NCBI RefSeq assembly: GCF_937888285.1
Contig: NZ_CALART010000039.1
Coordinates: 1-29,755 of the forward strand
Direction: 5' to 3'
Source of the DNA: an uncultured Aquimonas sp.
GTDB lineage: Bacteria > Pseudomonadota > Gammaproteobacteria > Xanthomonadales > Xanthomonadaceae
DNA length: 29,755 nucleotides
The translations under genes and the position numbers were made by a program. Below the pieces are notes generated by a model that was not told the DNA's origin, made no database searches, and saw nothing but the letters and a program-made list of their open reading frames with translations. This document shows positions 16,604 through 22,897 of the stretch, in pieces. Position 1 is the stretch's first letter, and each line of letters starts with the position of its first letter.

Positions 16604-18424
16604 ATGAGTCAGAGCCCCGCCGCGCCGCGGCGATCCGCCATCGATGTGTTCCTCAACGTGGTCGAGCGCGGCGGCAATGCGCTGCCGCATCCGGCCACCC
16701 TGTTCGCGCTGCTGGCGCTGATCGTGGTGGTGATGTCAGGCATCGCCGCCTGGCTGGAGATCAGCGCCCAGCACCCGGCGACCGGCGAAACCATCAATGT
16801 CGTCAACCTGTTCTCGCTGGACGGCCTGCACCGAATGTCCACCGGCATGGTGAAGAACTTCACCGAGTTCGCGCCGCTGGGCACCGTGCTGGTGGCCCTG
16901 CTGGGCATCGGCGTGGCCGAGCACTCCGGCCTGATCGGCGCCACCTTGCGCCTGCTGGTGCTGTCGGCGCCTCGATTCCTGCTGACCCCGGTGATGGTGT
17001 TTGCCGGCGTGATGTCCAACATGGCCAGCGAGATCGGCTATGTGCTGCTGGTGCCTTTGGCCGGCTTGATCTTCCTTGCTGCCGGCCGGCACCCCATCCT
17101 CGGCATGGCGGCGGCCTTTGCCGGCGTCTCTGGCGGCTACTCGGCCAATCTCTTGATCGGCACCATCGACCCTCTGCTGGCCGGCCTGTCGCAACAGGCG
17201 GCGCGGATTGTCGATCCTGACTACACCGTCAACGAGCTGGCGAACTGGTACTTCATGATGGCGTCCACGCCAATCGTCACGATCTTGGGCTGGTTTGTCA
17301 CCGAGAAGATCGTAGCGCCACGCTTTCCGAGGGGCGAGGAATCGCCAACCCCGCTCAGGGAAAAGCTCAGGTGGACCTGCTTCCTCGTCGAAGTGCTTGC
17401 CATCCCGACGATCGTGTGGTTCGTGTTGATACGAGGCAGCGAAGGGTTCATGCCCTGGGTGTACGGAATTGTCTTGGCCCTCGCCCTGATCATCATCGCT
17501 GTGTACCTCACCCAGCGCGGGTTCGGGCCGGCGGACAAAGTTGATTTGGGAGGCACGGACGAAATCAAACCGATGAGCTCCGAAGAGCTGCGAGGTCTGA
17601 AGGCCGCTCTATGGGCGACGCTAGCGATTGTGGTCGTGCTTGCTTGGAGTCTCTTGCCCCACGGCTTGGCTCCTGGAGCAGGCTTCATGAGGATCGAGGG
17701 AGAGCCGGACTTCCTGAAGTCGATAGCGCCGTTGCTCGCCAGCGTAGTTGCCGTGATCTTCACCATCGGCATCGTGCTTGGACTCAGCTACGGCATCGCC
17801 GCCGGCACCATCAAGAGCGACAACGACGTCATCAAGGGCATGGGCCAGAGCATGTCCACGCTCGGCGTCTACCTGGTGCTGACCTTCTTCGCCGCGCAGT
17901 TCGTCGCCTACTTCAACTGGACCCAGCTGGGCCTGGTGTTCGCGGTGGAAGGCGCCGGCGTACTCGACTCGATGCGCCAGCTCGTGCTGGGCGAGGGCGA
18001 GCCCGCGCCGTGGCGCTGGGTGCTGGCCAAGATCATCATCATGGCCGGCTTCATCCTGCTGACCGCGGTCGCCAACCTGTTCATGGGCTCGGCTTCGGCG
18101 AAGTGGGCGCTGATGGCGCCGATTTTCATCCCGATGTTCATGATCCTCGGCTACTCGCCGGAGCTGACCCAGATCGCCTATCGCATCGGCGACAGCGTGA
18201 CCAACATCATCAGCCCGATGATGAGCTACTTCGCCCTGATCATCGCCTTCCTTCAGCGCTACGAGCCCAAGGCCGGCATCGGCACCGTGATCTCGGTGAT
18301 GCTGCCCTACTCGGTGGTGTTCGCGATCGGCTGGTCGCTGCTGTTCGTGGTCTGGCTGGCCCTGGGCCTGCCGATCGGGCCAGGCGCACCGCTGCAGTAC
18401 ATCCCGGCGACGCCCGCGGGCTGA
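16604..18424 (+). CDS. AbgT-family transporter
   Basis: 606 residues, a polytopic inner-membrane transporter. AbgT proteins (E. coli AbgT, Neisseria MtrF) move p-aminobenzoyl-glutamate and some export sulfonamides. Family features seen: VFLNVVERGGNALPHPATLFALLAL at the N-terminus (V-E-R-x-G-N-x-L-P-H-P), NMASEIGYVLLVPLAGLIF, FAGVSGGYSANLLIGTIDPLLAGLSQQAA, YFMMASTPIVTILGWFVTEKIV, and MGSASAKWALMAPIFIPMFMILGYSPELTQIAYRIGDSVTNIISPMM near the C-terminus. It is about 100 residues longer than E. coli AbgT. Codon use between about 17050 and 17795 differs sharply from both ends: TTG, CTT, GTA, ATA, CGA, AGG, GGA and CTA recur there and are nearly absent elsewhere in the gene. The frame is intact, so this looks like a recombined but functional mosaic. 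No ribosome-binding site is strong at the ATG. Confidence 0.95.
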   Translation: MSQSPAAPRRSAIDVFLNVVERGGNALPHPATLFALLALIVVVMSGIAAWLEISAQHPATGETINVVNLFSLDGLHRMSTGMVKNFTEFAPLGTVLVALLGIGVAEHSGLIGATLRLLVLSAPRFLLTPVMVFAGVMSNMASEIGYVLLVPLAGLIFLAAGRHPILGMAAAFAGVSGGYSANLLIGTIDPLLAGLSQQAARIVDPDYTVNELANWYFMMASTPIVTILGWFVTEKIVAPRFPRGEESPTPLREKLRWTCFLVEVLAIPTIVWFVLIRGSEGFMPWVYGIVLALALIIIAVYLTQRGFGPADKVDLGGTDEIKPMSSEELRGLKAALWATLAIVVVLAWSLLPHGLAPGAGFMRIEGEPDFLKSIAPLLASVVAVIFTIGIVLGLSYGIAAGTIKSDNDVIKGMGQSMSTLGVYLVLTFFAAQFVAYFNWTQLGLVFAVEGAGVLDSMRQLVLGEGEPAPWRWVLAKIIIMAGFILLTAVANLFMGSASAKWALMAPIFIPMFMILGYSPELTQIAYRIGDSVTNIISPMMSYFALIIAFLQRYEPKAGIGTVISVMLPYSVVFAIGWSLLFVVWLALGLPIGPGAPLQYIPATPAG

Positions 18425-18714
18425 TTGCTGCGGCGGCCTGGACCCGGGCGGCCGCGGCGGAAGTACGCTGACCCGGTGCTGTCGGCATCCCTGCGAATGC
18501 GGGGATGCCGTGGGCCACGCGGGTGACGCGCGCCCTACCCCTGCCGACCGTCCCGATACGTCGCCGCCCGCAGGTCCAGCGCTCGCTTGCGCTTACGCCC
18601 GCGCGGGCTGCTCAGGCCGGCCGAAGGGGTGCAGCGGCCGCACAGGGCTCGGCCCCGCGGTGCGGCGCCGGGTCCTGCAGCACGGGTGTCCACGGGGCCC
18701 GGCTCGCCAGCACC
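18425..18714. other. Convergent spacer with a palindromic repeat
   Basis: 290 bases between converging genes. Apart from the hairpin at 18484-18509 it is GC-rich sequence in which I see no gene, no clear T-tailed terminator and no known RNA. Confidence 0.6.
18484..18509. repeat. Palindromic repeat, possible terminator of the transporter gene
   Basis: GGCATCCCTGC, loop GAAT, GCGGGGATGCC: 11 pairs with one G-T. It is the same GATCCCCGC-type family as 6683-6735 and 9096-9186. It sits 60 bases past the transporter stop; without a T-run, termination is uncertain. Confidence 0.75.
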
Positions 18715-19620
18715 TCAATCGGCGAGCAGCAGTCGTGCGATGGCGTCCGCGATGGGCTGGCCGGTGCTGTGCTCGAACCAGGAGAACCCCGGCGAGGGGT
18801 TGACCTCGAAGCAGGTCCAGCCGCCGTCCGGGTGGCGCTTGAGATCGACACCTGCCACCGGCAGGCCGAGGCCCTGCGCGAGCGCGACGCAGCGCGCGGA
18901 GACGTCCTCCGGCAGCACACAGGGGCTCAGGCTGCTCTCGCCCTGCGCGTAGCGGTAATCGATCACCGGGCTGGTGCAGGCTGTGGCGAACACCTCACTG
19001 CCCACCACATGCACGCGTATGTCCAGGCCTTCCATCAAGGCCTGGAACTGCACCGGGCAGGCGCGGATGGCGTCCAGCCGATCCAGCGCCTCGGCGTCGA
19101 GCTCACGAACGATGGAGCGCACCGCCGAAGCGCTCTTGTAGATGACGCGGCGATGCTGCCGCAGGAACTCCCGCACCGCCTCGGGCTGGTTGCTGATCAG
19201 GGTCGGCGGCACGGCGAAGCCCAGCTCACGGATCAGGCTGATCTGGTAGGGCTTGGAACGGTTGCTGGCCATGGCCCCGGCCGGATTGAGCACGCGCGCC
19301 TCGCCGATGTCGAGGTAGCAGGCCAGGACCTCGTGGGCCTGGTCGCAGCCAGCGCGCGCCGACGCATCCAGCGCCCGGTAGCCGGCGAAGCGTCGATGGT
19401 CGAGCGCGCGCACATAGGCCGCACGCACGCCGGACAGATCGAGCTCGACGCCATCGTCCTGCACGAGCTTCGCCTCGAGTCGGGCACCGGCCGCATGCAG
19501 CCAGCCGGAACGCAGGGGGCGCTCGTAGTCGACCCACGCCGGCTCGACGCCAAGACGCTCCAGTGCTGAATGGACGCAGGCCATCGGCCCGTCCGAGCGA
19601 CTGCCCAGCAGCAGGATCAT
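18715..19620 (-). CDS. ATP-grasp ligase (RimK/MvdD-like)
   Basis: 301 residues from the ATG at 19620, which overlaps the upstream stop as ATGA. An N-terminal pre-ATP-grasp domain (MILLLGSRSDGP to about 110) is followed by the ATP-grasp fold: Lys162 in VIYKSASA, ALMEG at 195-199, a D-I-R at 200-202 followed by VHVVGSEVFATA, Asp259 in VAGVDLKRHPDGGW, and the metal-binding FEVNPSPGFSWFE with Glu272 and Asn274. All residues needed for ATP and Mg appear present. Enzymes of this branch join a carboxylate to an amine or hydroxyl; relatives include RimK and the graspetide ligases that link Asp/Glu to Lys, Ser or Thr side chains. A D-x-R motif at this place is also seen in graspetide ligases. Context with a truncated partner and a Lys/Glu-repeat protease suggests a peptide or protein substrate; that is inference. 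Confidence 0.88.
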   Translation of the reverse strand: MILLLGSRSDGPMACVHSALERLGVEPAWVDYERPLRSGWLHAAGARLEAKLVQDDGVELDLSGVRAAYVRALDHRRFAGYRALDASARAGCDQAHEVLACYLDIGEARVLNPAGAMASNRSKPYQISLIRELGFAVPPTLISNQPEAVREFLRQHRRVIYKSASAVRSIVRELDAEALDRLDAIRACPVQFQALMEGLDIRVHVVGSEVFATACTSPVIDYRYAQGESSLSPCVLPEDVSARCVALAQGLGLPVAGVDLKRHPDGGWTCFEVNPSPGFSWFEHSTGQPIADAIARLLLAD

Positions 19621-20300
19621 CGCGCGCCCTCCAGAAGTTCGGCCAAGGCGTCGGCAGCCGACTCGCCGCCCCACGAGAGATCAGGCAAGGCGGTGGCCTC
19701 GCACAGGGCACCCTCGGCGCTGAAGCCGAGGCCCAGGATCGAATGCCCGCTGAGCGCGGCAAGACTTCGCGACAGACCTGCGATCGCAGGTTCCGCGGCC
19801 AGCACCTTCTCGCCGATCACGAGGCTGCGCTGCACCACCGGCGGCGTCGGGGCAGCCGTACCTCCCACCACGACAGGTGCCGCCGGAAAACCCGCGCGCG
19901 CCGCCAGCCGACGCCAGGCTGCGGTGGACAGCAGCCGCCCGCTCGGGTGCAGGGGATCGGGCCGATTGAAGATTCGCGCGCCGAACGCAGCGAGAAAGGC
20001 GAGGCTGATCGCCGCCAGCTCCTCGCGCACATAGGCGGCATCGGCGTCACCGCCGCCCACCCGCGGGAACGCCTGCGCACGGTTCAGGACCGCGCGGCAG
20101 CCGCGGGTATCGAGTTCCCCGCCGTCGGGAAGCCGCAGGCTCGCGCTCGGCGCAGCACCGGCTTCCAGTTGCCAGTGCAATGCACCGCGGAGGCCGAGCA
20201 GATCCATCGCCACTTGCCGCACCTCACCGAGGCGGGCGCGGAGACGATCCACAGCCCACAGGGCCGATCGATCGCCGGGATCACAGATCACCGCGTACAT
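19617..20300 (-). CDS. Truncated ATP-grasp-like partner protein
   Basis: 227 residues from the ATG at 20300, chosen because a GGGAG site lies 6 bases upstream; the frame is open further up without homology. MYAVICDPGDRSALWAVDRL starts a pre-ATP-grasp-like alpha/beta domain. The middle, AVLNRAQAFP, then YVREELAAISLAFLAAFGARIFNRPDPL, then LSTAAWRRLAARAGFPAAPVVV, reads like the N-terminal half of MvdD-type ATP-grasp proteins (asparagine-arginine, then a helix, then N-x-P, then a Trp/Ala-rich helix before a Pro-x-Val strand). The catalytic C-terminal half with the E-x-N metal site is absent. It probably acts with the complete ligase encoded right after it, for instance as a substrate-binding or regulatory subunit. 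The ATGA overlap with that gene supports a complex. No function is known to me. Confidence 0.75.
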   Translation of the reverse strand: MYAVICDPGDRSALWAVDRLRARLGEVRQVAMDLLGLRGALHWQLEAGAAPSASLRLPDGGELDTRGCRAVLNRAQAFPRVGGGDADAAYVREELAAISLAFLAAFGARIFNRPDPLHPSGRLLSTAAWRRLAARAGFPAAPVVVGGTAAPTPPVVQRSLVIGEKVLAAEPAIAGLSRSLAALSGHSILGLGFSAEGALCEATALPDLSWGGESAADALAELLEGAR

Positions 20301-20329
20301 GCGCGCTCCCGCTTCTTCCTGTTGCGAGA

Positions 20330-20358
20330 CATGGCCGGCTGAGCCAGCGCCGGCCATG
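20330..20358. repeat. Hairpin between protease and ATP-grasp genes
   Basis: CATGGCCGGC and GCCGGCCATG pair perfectly around a 9-base loop, inside the 113-base gap between the protease stop and the next start. No T-run on the minus strand. It could stabilise the protease mRNA end or lower downstream expression. Confidence 0.75.
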
Positions 20359-20413
20359 CCCATGACCCGCAGGTCCGCTTCTGTTCCAAGCCGCGCGGAC
20401 AGGCAGCGCCTGC

Positions 20414-22354
20414 TCAGACCTCCGCATCCTTCGCATCCTTGGCGGACTTGGCCGCATCGAGCTGGGCTTCGGCCTCCTGCCGCAGGCGCTCCAGCCGATC
20501 CGACTCGTCGCCATACGCGGCAGCGCCGACCTCCGGTCGCAGCTCGCTGCCGATGAAGTGTCCGAGCCTCGCTTCCAGCGCCAGCACGCGCGATTCGAGA
20601 TCCGCAGCGGCCGGCCCGGCGATCACCTCGCGCACCTTGAGACCGCCTTCCTGCACGTCCTTGATCTTCTCGACCGGATTCTTCTCGAGCTCCTTGATGT
20701 CCTTTTCCTTCTCCTTCAGGTCCTTCTCCTTGAACTCCTTGGCGTCCTTTTCCTTCAGCTCCTTGATCTCCTTCTCCTTGAGCTCCTTGTCCTTGAGCTC
20801 CTTGCTGTCTTTCTCCTTGAACTCCTTGATGTCCTTGACATCCTTCACGCCCACCTTGCCGTCGACGGCATCCTTGATCGCCGACTTCGGGAACAGCGCG
20901 TTCCAGATGCCGCGGATGTCCGGGCGATTGCCGATGCGCTGCGTGCGCGGACGTCCCGGCGCGTCGGTCTGCGGGCTGCCGGTGGCGCGCAGGCGCGCGC
21001 GCGCGGTCAGCGGCGTCAGCAGGGTCGCACCGCGGGCGCGCAGCATGCCCTGCACGCAGGCCAGAGCGCCGACCACCACCGGACTGGCCGACGAGGTGCC
21101 GCTGAAGGTGTGGGTGTACCAGAGATCCTCATTGCCACCGCCCTGCAGATTGCCGTAGCCGGCGGTGCAGACATCGCGGCCATGCCCCTGGGCATCCACG
21201 CAGGCGCCCCAGTTGGAGAAGTCGAGCCGTGAGCGGTCCGGTCCGTGGTTGCCGGTGGGCGGCGCGCCAGCGCCCACGATGACGGCGCGGCAGTCCGGAT
21301 TGGAACGATTGAACGGATTGCGCCAGGACGCCGGAAAGCCGTTGGGGCGCACGCTGTAGATCGCATCATCGAGATTCTCGGCGCCGTTGCCGGCCGCCTC
21401 GACCACGATGACGCCGCGGCTGGTGGCGAACTGGATCGCGGCAAAGTCGTCAGGCCACCACTCGATGGCGATATAGCCGCGCTGGTCCGCGCGCCCGGCG
21501 AAGTTGAAGCGCGGGCCCGGCCGGTGCAGCTCGATCAGCAGGATGTCGCCCGCCTGCAGGCGCTGCGCCGCTGCGCGAATCGCGGCCGACGAGGAGTTCC
21601 CGGAGCCGAAGATCGAGTAGGCACGGCAGTTGGCGTCCGAGGCGATGCCGGTGATGCCGAAGGCGTTGTTGTCGCCGCCGTAGACGCCGATCACCGCTGT
21701 GCCATGGTTGCGCCAGCCGATGTCGCTGGACTGCGTGCCGCCGATCACGCCGCCCTGGTTCTGACGAAGGTCTTCGTGCGTGTAACGCCAGGCGCCCTCG
21801 ATGTCGATGATCCGCACGCCGCGGCCGCGGCCGCCGTTCTGGGTCCAGGCCCAGCGCGCGTCCACGCCGCCCGGCGCAGCATTCAGATAGTGCTGGCGCG
21901 CGGTGAAGTCGGGGGTGGTGGTGGGCGGCGCATCGGGCAGCGCCGCGATGTCCTCGAACAGCGCGGCCGGATAGCTGGGCGGCTTGACGTAGGCAGCTTC
22001 GACCGCATCCGTCGCCGCCAGCGCTTCGGCGAGCGCATCGAGTTCGCTGTCGGCGGCCTCGACCTGATAGAACGCCGCGGCATCGGGCATCTCGGGCGCA
22101 GCCGCCATCGCGCTTTCCGCGCGCACGCGATCCTCGCTGGCGCCGAACAGCGGATGCATCACCGCACCCGCACTCTTCAAGAGCTTGTCGAGCTTTGACA
22201 GGCTCATGCCGGAGCGGCTGCGCATGCCGTCCGCGAAGGTCGCGACTTCCGCCTCCGGCTTCATCATCACCACCAGTTCGCGCGGGCTGGCAGGCGCGCC
22301 GCCACCCTCGTTGCCCGGGCCGTCGCCGCGGGGCTTGTTCGTGTTCCTGGGCAT
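20414..22354 (-). CDS. Subtilisin-family (S8) protease with Lys/Glu-repeat tail
   Basis: 646 residues with a strong AGGAGGA ribosome-binding site. There is no signal peptide; the N-terminus is MPRNTNKPRGDGPGNEGGG, so a cytoplasmic location is likely. Residues 25-125 form a propeptide-like domain ending VEAAYVKPPSYP. The catalytic domain (about 145-490) has Asp184 in RIIDIEGAW, His217 in WRNHGTAVIGVYGG, oxyanion Asn323 in VVEAAGNGAE, and Ser421 in FSGTSSASPVV, so the triad is complete. Residues 500-566 are a Lys/Glu/Asp repeat (KEFKEKD, KELKEKE, KDIKEL) with a hydrophobic residue every few positions. Then follows VREVIAGPAAADLESRVLALEARLGHF, a short coiled-coil-like stretch, and a charged end. 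The repeat could be a stiff single helix or a substrate for the ATP-grasp enzymes downstream. Upstream lies a free-standing homologue of its propeptide. Confidence 0.93.
   Translation of the reverse strand: MPRNTNKPRGDGPGNEGGGAPASPRELVVMMKPEAEVATFADGMRSRSGMSLSKLDKLLKSAGAVMHPLFGASEDRVRAESAMAAAPEMPDAAAFYQVEAADSELDALAEALAATDAVEAAYVKPPSYPAALFEDIAALPDAPPTTTPDFTARQHYLNAAPGGVDARWAWTQNGGRGRGVRIIDIEGAWRYTHEDLRQNQGGVIGGTQSSDIGWRNHGTAVIGVYGGDNNAFGITGIASDANCRAYSIFGSGNSSSAAIRAAAQRLQAGDILLIELHRPGPRFNFAGRADQRGYIAIEWWPDDFAAIQFATSRGVIVVEAAGNGAENLDDAIYSVRPNGFPASWRNPFNRSNPDCRAVIVGAGAPPTGNHGPDRSRLDFSNWGACVDAQGHGRDVCTAGYGNLQGGGNEDLWYTHTFSGTSSASPVVVGALACVQGMLRARGATLLTPLTARARLRATGSPQTDAPGRPRTQRIGNRPDIRGIWNALFPKSAIKDAVDGKVGVKDVKDIKEFKEKDSKELKDKELKEKEIKELKEKDAKEFKEKDLKEKEKDIKELEKNPVEKIKDVQEGGLKVREVIAGPAAADLESRVLALEARLGHFIGSELRPEVGAAAYGDESDRLERLRQEAEAQLDAAKSAKDAKDAEV
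20660..20860 (-). repeat. In-frame Lys/Glu-coding repeat within the protease gene
   Basis: On the plus strand the words CTCCTTG and CTCCTTC recur throughout, coding on the minus strand for KELKEKE, KEFKEKD and KDIKEL. KEFKEKD occurs twice, 29 residues apart (residues 510 and 539). The reading frame is preserved and composition is strongly strand-biased. Confidence 0.85.
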
Positions 22355-22475
22355 AGCGTTTCCTCCTCATGGATGGGGCCGCCTGCAGGGCAAGCGGGTG
22401 CCGCCAGAGCGCTGCGAGGCGCTCCGTTTCGATGTCCTCATGGTGTGCGCGCGCCTCGAAGACGCCCGCTGCGAC

Positions 22476-22736
22476 TCAGGGCGGCGCGTCGTCCGGCTTC
22501 AGGTAGCAGGCTTCGACGCCGGGCATGCGCTGGAGGCGCTCCGCCAGCGCCGGCTCGGCCGGCGACTCGATGATGAAAGTGCGTGCCCCGGGCTCGTCCG
22601 GCGCGTACGCGGGCATGGGAAACACCGCGCCGCCCGCGCTTTCGATTGCGCGCTGCACCGGGTGGGCATGTACCCGACCATGCAGCGCCTGCGCTGTCTC
22701 GTGATCTACCACCAGAGTGATACTCATAGGGCTCAT
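22476..22736 (-). CDS. Free-standing protease-propeptide (I9-like) homologue
   Basis: 86 residues. It aligns along its length with the N-terminal domain of the protease encoded next: SAGGAVFPMPAYAP against SAGAVMHPLFGAS, then an acidic strand FIIESPAEPALAERLQ against YQVEAADSELDALAEAL, then GVEACYLKPDDAPP against AVEAAYVKPPSYPA. This is the fold order of subtilisin propeptides and I9 inhibitors, which inhibit the protease or help it fold. No signal peptide is present, matching the protease. A GGGAGG site lies just before the first Met at 22736; its distance better suits the second Met at 22727, so the start is uncertain by three residues. It is the first gene of the set and is divergent from the EF-G-like gene; 121 bases separate it from the protease start. 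Confidence 0.8.
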   Translation of the reverse strand: MSPMSITLVVDHETAQALHGRVHAHPVQRAIESAGGAVFPMPAYAPDEPGARTFIIESPAEPALAERLQRMPGVEACYLKPDDAPP

Positions 22737-22824
22737 CGCCTCCCGATGCCGCGCAACCTGCCGGATGCGTCAGCCTTGGATCAGTTGTGCTGCAGCCCCC
22801 TGCTGCCAGGCTCAGGAGCAGGGT

Positions 22825-22839
22825 GGACACACACTGTCC
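22825..22839. promoter_or_regulatory. Inverted repeat in the divergent promoter region
   Basis: GGACA, five bases, TGTCC: a perfect 15-base dyad in the 161-base gap between the divergent propeptide-homologue and EF-G-like genes. Size and place suit an operator; no regulator gene is adjacent. A possible -10 (TACACT at 22858) for the plus-strand gene lies 19 bases on. Confidence 0.35.
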
Positions 22840-22897
22840 CAGCCGGCAACGCAGGTCTACACTCGGCGCCAGTGCGCAAGGCAAGAGGGGATCGCTC

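Noticed and set aside
18505..19569. Plus-strand ORF opposite the ATP-grasp gene
   Set aside because: Antisense shadow; the minus-strand frame has complete ATP-grasp motifs and coupling to its neighbour.
20660..20870. Repetitive CTCCTTG tract as a CRISPR or non-coding satellite
   Set aside because: No regular spacers, and the frame of the protease runs through it with consistent Lys/Glu coding.
18715..22736. A classical graspetide gene cluster
   Set aside because: I found no separate short precursor with a leader and repeated Thr/Asp/Glu core, and no dedicated transporter, so only a looser link to that enzyme family is claimed.
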